A stretch of DNA of 64,000 bases, taken from NCBI GenBank assembly GCA_009838075.1, contig VXSG01000050.1, positions 1-64,000 on the forward strand, given 5' to 3'. Shown here one piece after another: positions 1-9,726 of the stretch (positions are counted from its first letter, which is position 1; the number at the start of each line of letters is the position of its first letter). The translations under genes were made by a program, and so were the position numbers. The notes below the pieces were generated by a model. The model ran no database searches. It worked only from the letters and a program-made list of their open reading frames with translations, and was not told the DNA's origin. The stretch is from Boseongicola sp. SB0665_bin_10 (GTDB lineage: Bacteria; Pseudomonadota; Alphaproteobacteria; Rhodobacterales; Rhodobacteraceae).

Positions 1-417
1 GCCGTGGAGATCGAAGGTGTCGCGTTCACGACCGAAGTGCCGTCTGGAATGACCCTGCGTGCCGATGCCGAGCAGCTCTATCGCGTTCTGTCCAACCTGA
101 TTCGCAACGCCAGGCAGGCGATCGAGGCGACCAAGAGCGACGGATGCATCCGCGTTTCCGCAGCCGAGGATGACGCGTGCTGGCGGATTGAGGTCAGCGA
201 CACGGGGCCGGGATTGCCGCCGCGCGCCAGGGAAAATCTCTTCACGCCGTTTCAGGGCGGCGCCTCAAAGGGTGGAGCGGGGCTGGGTCTTGCAATTGCC
301 GCCGAGCTTGTGCGCGGTCACGGCGGCCAACTGTCGCTAGGGGAGACCGGACCCGAAGGCACGACCTTCGTGGTTACGCTGCCCAAGGCCGTGATCGACG
401 TCGATCAGGCCGTCTAG
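1..417 (+). CDS. Sensor histidine kinase, C-terminal ATP-binding part (5' end outside window)
   Basis: This is the GHKL-type catalytic and ATP-binding domain of a two-component histidine kinase, which phosphorylates its own His and passes the phosphate to a response regulator. The visible boxes in order are an N box (NLIRNARQAIE), a G1 box (DTGPGLP), an F box (LFTPF) and a G2 box (GAGLGLAIA). The frame is open from base 1 and the sensor and DHp/H-box parts are missing, so the gene starts upstream of the window; the GTG at base 4 is unlikely to be the real start. The protein ends soon after the G2 region, as expected for a kinase with no receiver domain. The input signal cannot be inferred. 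Confidence 0.85.
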   Translation, partial: AVEIEGVAFTTEVPSGMTLRADAEQLYRVLSNLIRNARQAIEATKSDGCIRVSAAEDDACWRIEVSDTGPGLPPRARENLFTPFQGGASKGGAGLGLAIAAELVRGHGGQLSLGETGPEGTTFVVTLPKAVIDVDQAV

Positions 418-589
418 CAATGCGATGCGGCTGTCCGTCTCCCGCGTCGGTCAAGCGGGACGGATTTCCCGTGATGCCCCAGCGCCGAGCTGGCAATTCC
501 CGGAGTCGACGAACGGCCATGCGCGCCGGGTATCGCTCAGAATCGGCCTTGCGGTGTCCTCGGCCGCCCGCTACATCCGGCCCGCTCAT

Positions 590-666
590 GCGCTGGTAGC
601 TCAGATGGATAGAGCACTTGACTTCGAATCAAGTGGTCGGGGGTTCGAGTCCTCCCCAGCGCGCCA
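590..666 (+). tRNA. tRNA-Arg, anticodon TCG
   Basis: This 77-nt cloverleaf has the CCA end encoded. The acceptor stem GCGCTGG pairs with CCAGCGC, and the anticodon stem CTTGA/TCAAG encloses loop CTTCGAA, so the anticodon is TCG. The T arm carries GGTTCGAGTCC. It is the first of two closely similar tRNA-Arg genes on the same strand. Confidence 0.95.
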
Positions 667-817
667 TTCCGATCTCCTCCCGGCGGTTTTGGCCGCTCGT
701 TTCTGTGCGACAGTGGTGAAGCTCGGATCTGCAACCGTGGGTTCCGCATACGAGGTGAACGCACGCGGAATCAGCCTTGCAACGGGTTTGGCCGACGGAT
801 ACACCCTGCCCACCCGC

Positions 818-894
818 GCGCTGGTAGCTCAGCTGGATAGAGTGCTTGACTACGAATCAAGAGGTCGGGGGTTCGAATCCTCCCCAGCGCGCCA
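818..894 (+). tRNA. tRNA-Arg, anticodon ACG
   Basis: This 77-nt cloverleaf with encoded CCA has the same acceptor stem as the tRNA gene 150 bp upstream. The anticodon loop CTACGAA gives anticodon ACG, normally edited to ICG to read CGU/CGC/CGA. It differs from the upstream gene at six positions, one of them the first anticodon base, which points to tandem duplication. Confidence 0.95.
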
Positions 895-1173
895 CGTTTC
901 AGCCTGATTGAGATCGCCTGGCGTGATTTCGCGGGAGGCCGCGGGGAAGCTGCCTTGCTCGCACGTGCGGCGATTTGAAAGGAGCGATCCGGCGGGTGCC
1001 CGGAACACGAGCGCTGAAGGCTTCCGGGATCGCTGAACTCAAAATGGGGGAAAGGCCGGCCCGGGCGATCCCTGACCTTGCAGCCAAGGCCTCCACGCGC
1101 ATTTGGCGCCGTTCGGCAGAGTTGCGCCCGCCTGCGAACTTCCTAGATTGGGGCGATCTAGCTGGAGCGGCCA

Positions 1174-3087
1174 ATGGCGGAAACCCGAAAGCGCGAACTC
1201 GGTGCATGCTATTATCCTGAGCACTGGCCGGAAGAGACCTGGACCGATGATGCCCGTCGCATGGCGGAAGCCGGACTGTCCTGGGTGCGGATCGGGGAGT
1301 TTGCATGGTCGAGGCTGGAACCTCGACCGGGCATCCTGGAATTCGAATGGCTTGACCGGGCCATCGAGACATTGGGGAAGGCGGGCCTGAAGGTCGTTCT
1401 CGGCACGCCCACGGCGACGCCGCCGCGATGGATGCTCACCCGTCATCCTGACATGGTCGCACTTGACGACAAGGGCCGACCGCGTGGTTTCGGTTCGCGT
1501 CGGCACTACTGCTTTTCGCATGAGGGGTACCTTGAGGAATGCCGACGCATCGTGACGCTGCTTGCCCAGCGCTACGGCAAGAACCCCCATGTCGCCGCCT
1601 GGCAGACCGACAACGAATACGGATGCCATGAAACCGTGGCAAGCCATTCGGACGCGGCAAGGAGGGGATTCCAGGCGTGGTGCGGCCAGCGATACCAGTC
1701 CACGGACGCGCTGAATCGCGCCTGGGGCAATGTCTTCTGGTCAATGGAATACGCGGAATTCGACGAGATCGGGCTTCCGAACCTCACCGTCACGACGCCC
1801 AATCCATCCCATGTTCTCGCGTTTCGCCGCTACTGTTCCGATCAGGTCGTGCGTTTCAACCGTTCACAGGCCGACATCCTGCGCCGCTACTCGGATGTGC
1901 CGCTGATCCACAACTACATGTGCCGAACCCTGTCCTTCGACCATTTCGAAGTGGCGGCCGACCTCGACATTGCATCCTGGGACAGCTATCCGCTCGGCTG
2001 CCTTCTTGATCGCCTTGATGCAGATAGCGGCGAGCAGGAACGTTTCCTTCGCCAAGGCCATCCTGATGCACAGGCATTCCATCATGATCTCTACAGATCC
2101 GTCGGGCGGGGCCGTTACTGGATCATGGAGCAGCAGCCGGGGCCGGTGAACTGGGCCGCATGGAATGTTGCGCCGCTCGACGGGATGCCGCGCCTCTGGG
2201 CTTGGGAGGCCTTCGCCCACGGGGCTGAAGCGGTGTGCTTCTTTCGGTGGCGCCAGGCGCCGTTCGCGCAGGAGCAGATGCATGCGGGCCTTCTGAGGCC
2301 GGACGGTGCGGATGCTCCCGCGATCGTCGAGGCCCGGCAGCTGGCAAAAGAAGTCACGGAGATGCCCGATGCGGGGACGACGAAGGCCAGGGTGGCGATC
2401 GTGTTTGACTACGCGTCCTCATGGGCGTGGGAGGCGCTCCCCCATGGCGCGAACTTCACGTATTTCGGACTGGTGTTCGACACCTACAAGGCGCTCCGCC
2501 GAGCAGGGCTCTCGATCGATTTCCTTCCCGCCGACACGAGGTCTCTCAACGGTTATGACCTCCTGCTCATTCCCGGCCTCCTGACCCTGTCCGGCAACCT
2601 CAGGATGGCGCTTGAAGCCTTTTCCGGCACCGCGATCATTGGACCCCGAACGAACAGCAAGACGGAAGAACTCGTGATCCAGGATCCATTGCCGCCGAAC
2701 CTGCCCGGTCTTGATGCGACCGTCTCTCGCGTCGAGAGCCTGCCCCCATTCGCCCGCGTGCCCCTGGAGGGTGGCGGGAACTTTCATCGCTGGTTCGAGC
2801 ACCTGGAAGGCGATGCCGCCGTCACCATGGCCACCGCCGACGGTCGGCCGGCCGTCATGTCCGGTGGCAGATTGCATTACGTTGCGGGCTGGCCGGATCG
2901 GACGGCCTTCGATCACATTGTTGCCAATGCTTGCGCAGCCGAGGGGCTCGACGCCATGGCACTGCCGGACGGTCTCCGGATCCGGGACACCGCGACGCAT
3001 CGCTTCGTCTTCAATTATGCGCCGGAACCCATGGATTTCGAAGGCACGACGATTCCACCGGCGGGCGTGCACTGGCACCCGAATTGA
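1174..3087 (+). CDS. Beta-galactosidase, glycoside hydrolase family 42
   Basis: This 637-residue protein is predicted to hydrolyse terminal beta-D-galactosides. The N terminus has the GH42 signature CYYPEHWPEETW. A TIM barrel carries the probable acid/base Glu148 in TDNEYG and the probable nucleophile Glu319 in YWIMEQQPG. The rest matches the GH42 trimerisation and beta-sandwich domains, and the length is close to the usual 640-690 residues. There is no signal peptide, so the enzyme is cytoplasmic. The ATG at 1174 fits the family N terminus. No sugar transporter or regulator lies beside it, so the natural substrate (lactose, plant or algal galactosides) is unknown. It stands alone between tRNA-Arg and the LOG-family gene. 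Confidence 0.92.
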   Translation: MAETRKRELGACYYPEHWPEETWTDDARRMAEAGLSWVRIGEFAWSRLEPRPGILEFEWLDRAIETLGKAGLKVVLGTPTATPPRWMLTRHPDMVALDDKGRPRGFGSRRHYCFSHEGYLEECRRIVTLLAQRYGKNPHVAAWQTDNEYGCHETVASHSDAARRGFQAWCGQRYQSTDALNRAWGNVFWSMEYAEFDEIGLPNLTVTTPNPSHVLAFRRYCSDQVVRFNRSQADILRRYSDVPLIHNYMCRTLSFDHFEVAADLDIASWDSYPLGCLLDRLDADSGEQERFLRQGHPDAQAFHHDLYRSVGRGRYWIMEQQPGPVNWAAWNVAPLDGMPRLWAWEAFAHGAEAVCFFRWRQAPFAQEQMHAGLLRPDGADAPAIVEARQLAKEVTEMPDAGTTKARVAIVFDYASSWAWEALPHGANFTYFGLVFDTYKALRRAGLSIDFLPADTRSLNGYDLLLIPGLLTLSGNLRMALEAFSGTAIIGPRTNSKTEELVIQDPLPPNLPGLDATVSRVESLPPFARVPLEGGGNFHRWFEHLEGDAAVTMATADGRPAVMSGGRLHYVAGWPDRTAFDHIVANACAAEGLDAMALPDGLRIRDTATHRFVFNYAPEPMDFEGTTIPPAGVHWHPN

Positions 3088-3310
3088 GCGTTCATTCGGG
3101 CTGTGTCGAATGGGCAGGCCATGAAACGACCTTTCGGGGAACCCGTTCTTTCCTCCTGTTCCGCCATGCCCGACCATCACGGCTGCCGACATGATCGCCC
3201 GCCAATGACCTCGTGGCGCGGACAACTGCGGGTTTCGGCAACATTGGGTGCCATTGAGTTGTTCCTGCCGCCCTGCAATGGAGGAACAGCACATTGTCAG
3301 GGAGCAGATC

Positions 3311-4135
3311 ATGGCCAACAACGAGTCCCGCCTTTTCCCCCACGCGCATCAGGACATCGAAACCGCCCGGGACGTTCCGGACACGCCACAGACATTGTCG
3401 CCCGCGTACCGGCTTGCCTTTGCGGATTCCGACTTTCTCTGCCGTGACGAACTGAGGCCGGTTCGCCTTCAGCTCGAGCTTCTCAAGCCCGAGTTGCTGA
3501 TGGAGGAGTACGGCGTCAATTCCACCGTTGTCCTCTTCGGTGGCGCGCGCATTCCAAGCCCGGAGAACCGGAACATGGCCGCCTCCGAGACCCTCGCGGA
3601 GCTCGGCCGGTACTACGAGGAAGCCCGGACGTTCGCCCGCATCATCACCGAGCGGTCTGTCGCAGGCTCAAGCGACGGCGAGAAGCAAGTGATCGTGACG
3701 GGAGGCGGCCCGGGCGTGATGGAGGCCGGGAATCGGGGAGCCGCGGAGGCAGGCGGCGTGTCGGTCGGACTCAACATCGTGCTGCCTCATGAGCAGATGC
3801 CCAACGAGTACATCACGCCTGACCTCAATTTCAATTTCCACTACTTCGCCATCAGGAAGATGCACTTCCTGATGCGTGCGGCTGCCATCGCCGTCTTCCC
3901 CGGCGGATTCGGCACGCTGGACGAACTCTTCGAGACATTGACGCTCATACAGACAGGACGCATGCGACCCGTGCCGTTCATCCTCTTCGGAAGCGACTTC
4001 TGGAAACGCATCGTCAACTGGGAAGCACTTGCTGAAGCCGGCACGATCTCTCCGAGCGATCTCGAGATCTTTCGCTTTGTCGAGACCGCCGAGGAGGCGG
4101 TAGCGGTCATTGATGGCTGGCCGCAGGACATGTAG
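3311..4135 (+). CDS. LOG-family protein (nucleotide 5'-monophosphate nucleosidase type)
   Basis: This protein of about 274 residues has the LOG/'lysine decarboxylase-like' Rossmann fold. It contains GGGPGVMEA for phosphate binding and the diagnostic PGGFGTLDE motif near residue 197. Family members hydrolyse nucleoside monophosphates, releasing the base from ribose 5-phosphate, and are often misannotated as lysine decarboxylases. It is longer than the short 180-200-residue LOG proteins, with an extra N-terminal segment. The ATG at 3311 is preferred because GGGAG lies just upstream; in-frame ATGs at 3248 and 3281 would add residues that look non-coding. The exact substrate is not predictable. 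Confidence 0.85.
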   Translation: MANNESRLFPHAHQDIETARDVPDTPQTLSPAYRLAFADSDFLCRDELRPVRLQLELLKPELLMEEYGVNSTVVLFGGARIPSPENRNMAASETLAELGRYYEEARTFARIITERSVAGSSDGEKQVIVTGGGPGVMEAGNRGAAEAGGVSVGLNIVLPHEQMPNEYITPDLNFNFHYFAIRKMHFLMRAAAIAVFPGGFGTLDELFETLTLIQTGRMRPVPFILFGSDFWKRIVNWEALAEAGTISPSDLEIFRFVETAEEAVAVIDGWPQDM

Positions 4136-4172
4136 CGCCGTATACGGCCCGAGTGTCCTGCGACATTGAGGT

Positions 4173-4220
4173 GCCATGACGGGCATTTCAAGACATGCTT
4201 GCGCACGGGGCCGTCATGGC
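4173..4220. terminator. Inverted repeat between convergent genes, possible bidirectional terminator
   Basis: A perfect 10-bp inverted repeat, GCCATGACGG (4173-4182) and CCGTCATGGC (4211-4220), has a 28-nt loop. It lies in the 209-bp gap between the LOG gene (+) and rlmN (-), where termination is expected on both strands. There is no clear T-run, so the terminator role is tentative. Confidence 0.4.
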
Positions 4221-4344
4221 GAGCTGAGCGTCTCCGCGCTGAGCCCAGCATCCGGGTGCGGGGTTCGCCAGTTCGCGACCGGGCCTCACAGTCCGTCACG
4301 GGTCTCCCTGCCGACAGGCGAATGCAGCCAGAAAGCGCTGCATG

Positions 4345-5535
4345 CTATGCCAGTCCGGCTTCGGCAAGGATTTCCGCCCGACTCTTCCGGGCCCGCTCGG
4401 TATCCGACTTGAGCTGGCCGCAGGCCGCCATGATGTCCTCGCCGCGCGGTGTGCGTACCGGCGAGGCGTAACCTGCCTTGTGCACGATGTCGGCAAAGGC
4501 CTTGATCCGGGATTGGTCGGACCGTTCGTACGGGGCGCCAGGCCACGCGTTGAACGGGATCAGGTTGACCTTCGCGGGAATGCCCCGGATCAGCCTGACG
4601 AGCCGCCGCGCGTCCTCGTCGCTGTCGTTTACGCCCTTCAGCATCACGTATTCGAAGGTGATCCGCTCCGAATTCGAGAGCTTTGGATAGTCTCGAAGCG
4701 CGTCCAGAAGCTCGGCGATGTTCCAGCGCCGGTTTATCGGCACAAGCTGGTTGCGCACCTCGTCCGTCGTCGCATGAAAGCTGACCGCCAGCATGCAGCC
4801 GATCTCCGTTGCGGTTCGCGCAATTTCGGGCACGACACCGCTTGTCGACAAGGTGATCCGCCGTCGCGACAGGGCGATGCCTTCGCCATCCATCACGATC
4901 TTCATTGCGTCACGGACGGCATCGAAATTGTAGAGCGGTTCGCCCATGCCCATCAGGACGACGTTTGACAGAAGCCTCGGACCCGTCTCTCCCGACCCGA
5001 TGCCCGGTTCCGGCCATTCGCCGAGATCATCGCGTGCCAGCATGACCTGGCCGACGATCTCGTCCGGGGCCAGGTTTCTCACGAGCTTCTGCGTGCCGGT
5101 GTGGCAGAAGGAACAGGTCAGCGTGCAGCCGACCTGCGAAGACACGCAAAGCGTGCCCCGATCCTCTTCCGGTATGTAGACCGTTTCGACCTCGTGTCCT
5201 CCGGCAATCCTTATCAGCAGCTTGCGCGTGCCGTCGGAACTGACCTGTCGGCGAACGACCTCTGGCAAGGAGATCACGAATCGCTCATCCAGCATGGCAC
5301 GGTAAGCCTTCGAGAGATTCGTCATTGCCGCGAAGTCGCGCACGCCCCAGTGATACACCCACTGCCAGATCTGGCGGGACCGCATCCTTGCCTGCCGTTC
5401 CGGCGTCCCAGCCTGGACAAGCGTCTCGGAAAGCTCGTCCCATGTGAGCCCCACGAGATTGATCCGCACGTCGCTCGAGGAATCCTTGCGCGGGACGGTC
5501 AGGACATCAGGCGTAATCGGTGCGGGAGCAGGCAT
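4345..5535 (-). CDS. rlmN: Dual-specificity 23S rRNA A2503 / tRNA A37 C2-methyltransferase RlmN
   Basis: RlmN is a radical-SAM enzyme that adds a C2 methyl to A2503 of 23S rRNA and to A37 of some tRNAs. The protein has 396 residues. The cluster motif C137-x3-C141-x2-C144 sits in [12 protein letters not shown], followed by [10 protein letters not shown]. The C-terminal segment [11 protein letters not shown] holds the cysteine used to carry the methyl group, so the catalytic equipment is complete. The length is normal for alphaproteobacteria. The IalB-family gene lies upstream in the same orientation, separated by 188 bp, an arrangement often seen in Rhodobacterales. Confidence 0.96.
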   Translation of the reverse strand: MPAPAPITPDVLTVPRKDSSSDVRINLVGLTWDELSETLVQAGTPERQARMRSRQIWQWVYHWGVRDFAAMTNLSKAYRAMLDERFVISLPEVVRRQVSSDGTRKLLIRIAGGHEVETVYIPEEDRGTLCVSSQVGCTLTCSFCHTGTQKLVRNLAPDEIVGQVMLARDDLGEWPEPGIGSGETGPRLLSNVVLMGMGEPLYNFDAVRDAMKIVMDGEGIALSRRRITLSTSGVVPEIARTATEIGCMLAVSFHATTDEVRNQLVPINRRWNIAELLDALRDYPKLSNSERITFEYVMLKGVNDSDEDARRLVRLIRGIPAKVNLIPFNAWPGAPYERSDQSRIKAFADIVHKAGYASPVRTPRGEDIMAACGQLKSDTERARKSRAEILAEAGLA

Positions 5536-5723
5536 GAATCGCGATCCAAGGGTCTGGGTGCGGATATACGCGTTCCGGGCCCGATTGCCAAAGTTTTCCC
5601 CAGGGAACGCGGGCCCCGGGCTCCGGAACGACCCACAGGCCCCGTCTGCGGAAGGGGATCATGGATCGGGACGGATCGGCGCGTTGGACAGGCTGCGCCG
5701 CTGTCAGTCGTGGACGTGCTGCG

Positions 5724-6257
5724 TCAGGATCCGCAGCGCTTCTCGGCATCCTCGATCATGGCCGTCGCGCCGATCAGCGAAAACGTGTCCTTCGTCTGCG
5801 TTCCGCGCGTCGAACGTGCGGTCACGACTGCATCGGCTCCCCGCTTCATGGCGGTCACGATCTTCCGATCCTCGGCCGGTGTCGCAGGCCAGGCATACTC
5901 TCCATCGGTGAAGAGCTCGAACGTCGCGCCGTCGATTTCCAGCGTCGCGGTCGAACCTTTCGCGAACGGGTATCCGCCCGTGAAGCTGACCTCTCCCGCC
6001 ACGTCGCGCGCAGGTTGATACGTCACGAACAGGAGGATGTCGCCCCGGCGAACCGTCACCTCTCTGCCGCCACGCGTATTCACGGTCTTCTTAGGTGCTG
6101 TCACGGCCCAGCAAGCCTTAGGGTCGGTCCCCTCGAAGACCTGCCAGTCGGATGATTCCGCCACGCGAGTGCCCGCGTCCTGTGCGCCCAGGCTTCCCGC
6201 AAGGCATGCCGCCGCGACGGACAGTGCCAATGCGGAGAAAATACGTCCTGTCTTCAT
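5724..6257 (-). CDS. Invasion-associated locus B (IalB) family periplasmic protein
   Basis: This 177-residue protein starts with a clear Sec signal peptide: MKTGR, then a hydrophobic Ala/Leu stretch and a cut after about GSLGA. The mature part resembles IalB-family proteins, with WQVFEGTDPKACWAV near the N terminus and EDAEKRC at the end; the two cysteines could form a disulfide. The family is named for a Bartonella invasion locus but is common in free-living alphaproteobacteria, where its role is unknown. Its position upstream of rlmN on the same strand supports the call. It is divergent from the asparaginase gene, so 6258-6409 should hold two promoters. Confidence 0.8.
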   Translation of the reverse strand: MKTGRIFSALALSVAAACLAGSLGAQDAGTRVAESSDWQVFEGTDPKACWAVTAPKKTVNTRGGREVTVRRGDILLFVTYQPARDVAGEVSFTGGYPFAKGSTATLEIDGATFELFTDGEYAWPATPAEDRKIVTAMKRGADAVVTARSTRGTQTKDTFSLIGATAMIEDAEKRCGS

Positions 6258-6409
6258 CTTGCCAAATTGCCTCCGGATCTATCCGCCCGATTCCTGCCCG
6301 TTGTCACAGGCGCGATGCTCCTGTCCAACGGGTCTCTAATAGCGTATCTCAAGCTCTTGATGGAACCCCCTGCCGGCAGAAATCCGCCTCAACCGGGCGG
6401 CGCAGACTC

Positions 6410-7402
6410 ATGACCCGACCCGTGCCGATGATCGAGGTCCTTCGAGGCAACTTCGTGGAATCCCGGCACGAGGGCCATGCGGCAATCACAGGCGCGGACG
6501 GAGGGATCGTCGAGGCCTGGGGCGATCCGGCCACGGTCATTCTCCCCCGCTCATCGGCCAAGATGCTGCAAGCCTTGCCGCTGCTCGAAAGCGGGGCGGG
6601 CGCATGCCTTTCGACCGAGCAGCTGGCGCTTGCCTGCGCTTCGCACAGCGGCGAGAGGCGCCACGTCTCCCTCGTAGGCCAATGGCTGAAGGATCTTGGC
6701 CTTGACGACGGTGCGCTGCTATGCGGACCGCAGCCGTCACGTGACCGCGAACATTGCCTCTGGATGGACCGTGTCGGCAAGGAAGTGACCCGCGCCTACA
6801 ACAACTGCTCGGGCAAGCATGCGGGCTTCATTACGGTTGCGAGGCACCTTGAGGCGGGACTCGACTATGTCGATCCGCACCATCCCGTGCAGCGCGCCGT
6901 GCGTCAGGCGATCGAGGAAATCTGCGACGAGGACAGCCCGGGCTTCGGAATCGATGGCTGCTCGGCCCCGAACTTCGCGGTCAGCCTTGCGGGCCTTGCA
7001 CGCGCCATGGCGCGATTTGCCTCAGCGGGAGGGAGCGGCGGCCTCCGCGACGTCGCGATGAGCAAGCTTGTCGCCGCCATGATCGCGCATCCGGACCTGG
7101 TGTCGGGACAAGGCCGTGCCTGCGCGGCGCTGATGGAACTGGCTACCGAGCCCTTGGCCGTCAAGACCGGCGCTGAGGGCGTCTATGTCGCGATTCTGCC
7201 GGAACGGAAGCTCGGAATCGCCCTCAAGATCGCTGATGGCGCGACCCGTGCGTCCGAAGTCGCGATGGCGGCCTTGCTTGCACGGCTCGGCGCGATCAAC
7301 GAGAACCATCCATTGCTCAGCCGCGACATTCGCAACTGGGATGGGCTGGCCACCGGGGTCGTGCGTCCCGTCGCGGACCTTGTCTCCCCGCCGAGAGGAT
7401 GA
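6410..7402 (+). CDS. Asparaginase (asparaginase II / PF06089 family)
   Basis: This 330-residue protein is predicted to hydrolyse L-asparagine to aspartate and ammonia. It has family landmarks in order: VLRGNFVESRHEG at the N terminus, PRSSAKMLQALP, ACASHSGE, and YNNCSGKHAGF, followed by GIDGCSAPNF. These set it apart from the classic AnsA/AnsB family. The ATG at 6410 is chosen because the family begins close to this residue; the frame stays open upstream but without family sequence. The CoA-binding protein follows after 6 bp, so the two are probably co-transcribed. Confidence 0.85.
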   Translation: MTRPVPMIEVLRGNFVESRHEGHAAITGADGGIVEAWGDPATVILPRSSAKMLQALPLLESGAGACLSTEQLALACASHSGERRHVSLVGQWLKDLGLDDGALLCGPQPSRDREHCLWMDRVGKEVTRAYNNCSGKHAGFITVARHLEAGLDYVDPHHPVQRAVRQAIEEICDEDSPGFGIDGCSAPNFAVSLAGLARAMARFASAGGSGGLRDVAMSKLVAAMIAHPDLVSGQGRACAALMELATEPLAVKTGAEGVYVAILPERKLGIALKIADGATRASEVAMAALLARLGAINENHPLLSRDIRNWDGLATGVVRPVADLVSPPRG

Positions 7403-7408
7403 CGGCCA

Positions 7409-7903
7409 ATGCCGGACCATAGCAGGGATTCCACTCTTCGCCATGTGCTTGAGGAGACAAGCACCATTGCCATGGTCGGCGCTTCCACGAACGCCGTCAG
7501 CCCGTCCCTGTTTGTCGCGACGTATTTCAGCGGGAGGGGACGGCGGGTGATTCCGATCAATCCGACCAGGGTTGGCGAGACCCTGCTCGGCGAGCCGGTA
7601 CTGGCGAGCATTCGCGACATTCCCCCGAATGCCAGGATTGACATGCTTGACGTCTTCCGAAAGTCCGACGCCGTGCCAGGGATTGTGGACGAAGCGCTTG
7701 CTCACCTGTTGCCCGGTCTCAAGTGCATCTGGATGCAATACGGCGTGCGTCACGAAGCGGCGGCGGAAAAGGCGCGTGCGCACGGGCTGGTCGTTGTCCA
7801 GGATCGTTGCCCCAAGGTCGAGCACATGCGCCTCTTCGGCGGGCCGAACCTCGCCGGCATCGGCGGCGTGCGCGTCTCGTCGAGACGGCCGGGTGGCAGA
7901 TGA
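7409..7903 (+). CDS. CoA-binding domain protein (YccU-like)
   Basis: This 164-residue protein is a single Rossmann-type CoA-binding domain. [13 protein letters not shown] is the nucleotide-binding loop near residue 22, followed by [15 protein letters not shown] and the conserved end DRCPKVEH. Relatives resemble the CoA-binding domain of succinyl-CoA synthetase alpha but lack catalytic parts, and their function is not settled. It is adjacent to the asparaginase gene, with dapD starting 68 bp downstream. Length and motifs are typical of YccU proteins. Confidence 0.85.
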   Translation: MPDHSRDSTLRHVLEETSTIAMVGASTNAVSPSLFVATYFSGRGRRVIPINPTRVGETLLGEPVLASIRDIPPNARIDMLDVFRKSDAVPGIVDEALAHLLPGLKCIWMQYGVRHEAAAEKARAHGLVVVQDRCPKVEHMRLFGGPNLAGIGGVRVSSRRPGGR

Positions 7904-7971
7904 AGAATGCTGCGTTGCCCTCCCTCCGGCCAGAAGCTATGTCGCCGACGTCAGCCATGCGAGGTGTTCAG

Positions 7972-8799
7972 ATGTCCAACGCTCAGCTTGAAGCCGCGAT
8001 CGAATCTGCCTGGAACGTTCGCGACGAGATAAAGCCCTCGACGACCGGCGAAACCCGTGACGCGATCGAGGATACGCTGAACGCGCTGGATGCAGGCAGG
8101 CTTCGCGTTGCCGAACCCAGGGATGACGGCGCCTGGCACGTCAACCAGTGGGCCAAGAAAGCCGTGCTCCTGGGCTTTCGCCTCAAGGACATGGAACTGC
8201 AGGAAGGCAGCCCGCAGGGCGCCGCCTGGTGGGACAAGGTCGACAGCAAGTGGAAAGGCTGGAACGACAACGCGTGGAAGGCGGCCGGCTTTCGTGCCGT
8301 GCCAAATTGCGTTGTGCGCAAGTCCGCCTATATCGCGCCGGGCGTCGTTCTGATGCCATCCTTCGTCAATCTCGGCGCCTATGTTGACGAAGGCACGATG
8401 GTGGACACCTGGGCAACGGTCGGCTCCTGCGCCCAGATCGGCAAGAATGTCCATCTTTCGGGCGGAGTCGGCATCGGCGGCGTCCTCGAACCCATGCAGG
8501 CCGGGCCGACGATCATCGAGGACAATTGCTTTGTCGGCGCCCGGTCGGAGGTGGTGGAAGGGGTCATCGTCCGCGAGGGTTCGGTTCTCGGCATGGGCGT
8601 CTTCATTGGCCAGTCCACGAAGATCGTCGTGCGGGATACAGGCGAGATCCTGTACGGAGAAGTCCCGCCATACTCCGTGGTTGTCGCCGGTTCCATGCCA
8701 TCCAGGAACGGCGTCAACCTCTATTGCGCGGTCATTGTGAAGCAGGTCGACGAAAGGACGCGTTCGAAGACCGGCATCAACGAACTCCTGCGCGATTGA
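7972..8799 (+). CDS. dapD: 2,3,4,5-tetrahydropyridine-2,6-dicarboxylate N-succinyltransferase
   Basis: DapD succinylates tetrahydrodipicolinate from succinyl-CoA in the lysine/diaminopimelate pathway. The protein has 275 residues, the family's usual size. It has an alpha-helical N-terminal domain and a left-handed beta-helix of hexapeptide repeats covering [20 protein letters not shown] through [34 protein letters not shown] is a strong DapD signature. The ATG at 7972 has GAGGTG as ribosome-binding site at 7961; the frame extends upstream but overlaps the CoA-binding gene and is not conserved. dapE, which acts later in the same pathway, lies 0.9 kb downstream with a phosphatase gene between. 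Confidence 0.97.
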   Translation: MSNAQLEAAIESAWNVRDEIKPSTTGETRDAIEDTLNALDAGRLRVAEPRDDGAWHVNQWAKKAVLLGFRLKDMELQEGSPQGAAWWDKVDSKWKGWNDNAWKAAGFRAVPNCVVRKSAYIAPGVVLMPSFVNLGAYVDEGTMVDTWATVGSCAQIGKNVHLSGGVGIGGVLEPMQAGPTIIEDNCFVGARSEVVEGVIVREGSVLGMGVFIGQSTKIVVRDTGEILYGEVPPYSVVVAGSMPSRNGVNLYCAVIVKQVDERTRSKTGINELLRD

Positions 8800-8992
8800 T
8801 CCTGTCGCCCGCGATCGGAGGGCGTGCCTTGCACATTCACATGCCAAACGCACAACGCGTCCATGATCGCAATCGGATCCTTGTCACCCAAGTCACGCGA
8901 GCCTTTCGCCCCGGAGATGAACGAACGGGGGGCGGAGCGCGGTCCGAAGGCGCTCCAATGGCTGTCGGGCACATCCCTGTCGGAGGACTGAC

Positions 8993-9691
8993 ATGACGGC
9001 TGTCTTTCTCGATCTCGATGGCACGCTCATGGAATCTCACCCAGGGATCCTTTCGTCATTGCGCCATGCACTCGAATCCACGGGCCATCGCGCGCTTGCC
9101 GAGACCGATCTTGCCTGGATGATCGGGCCGTCGTTCGACGATTCCTTTCGCAAGATGGGACTCTCGGACCCCGAGGCGGTGATGGCCGCGTACCGGGAGC
9201 ATTACCTAAAGGGCGGCATGTTCGATGCGCGGGTGTATGACGGCGTCCTTGCCGCGTTGGACGCCCTTCGGGGATCCGGGGGGCGCCTTTACCTTGCCAC
9301 CGCCAAGCCCCATGTCTACGCCCGGCAGATCACGCGGCACTTCGGACTTGCCGAATACATGGAACGCGAATTCGGACCGGAACTTGACGGCACGCGGAAC
9401 TGGAAAGGCGACTTGCTGGCTCATGCGCTCGCCGAAACCGGCGAAGATGCGGCCAAGGCCGTGATGGTCGGAGACCGGGAGCACGACATGGCGGCCGCCA
9501 AGGAAGTCGGAATGAAGAGCGTCGCGGTCAGCTGGGGATACGGGAACGAAGAGGAGTGGCGCGATGCCGGGGCCGTCATTGACCGCCCGGAGAACCTGAA
9601 ATCGGCGATTGCGGAATTCGGACTGCTACCTGATGCACCGGATTCTTCGCCTTTCGTCGCGGCAGGCGGCGACGTGGCCCGGAGAGCGTGA
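8993..9691 (+). CDS. HAD-superfamily hydrolase, phosphoglycolate-phosphatase-like
   Basis: This 232-residue haloacid-dehalogenase phosphatase has motif I DLDGTLMES with the nucleophile Asp at the N terminus, motif II ATAKP, a motif III Lys around NWKGDLL, and motif IV GDREHDMAAA. A helical cap follows motif I, as in Gph-type enzymes. The substrate may be 2-phosphoglycolate or another small phosphate ester; the sequence does not decide. It lies between dapD and dapE, so it probably shares their transcript, but no lysine-pathway step needs it. About 190 bp separates it from dapD. Confidence 0.85.
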   Translation: MTAVFLDLDGTLMESHPGILSSLRHALESTGHRALAETDLAWMIGPSFDDSFRKMGLSDPEAVMAAYREHYLKGGMFDARVYDGVLAALDALRGSGGRLYLATAKPHVYARQITRHFGLAEYMEREFGPELDGTRNWKGDLLAHALAETGEDAAKAVMVGDREHDMAAAKEVGMKSVAVSWGYGNEEEWRDAGAVIDRPENLKSAIAEFGLLPDAPDSSPFVAAGGDVARRA

Positions 9692-9726
9692 TTGCGACCG
9701 TGCGCTGCACGGGTTAGCCAAGGCGC

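Noticed and set aside
425-907. A 160-codon open frame spanning both tRNA-Arg genes
   Set aside because: It contains the two tRNAs themselves, and the translation is not protein-like.
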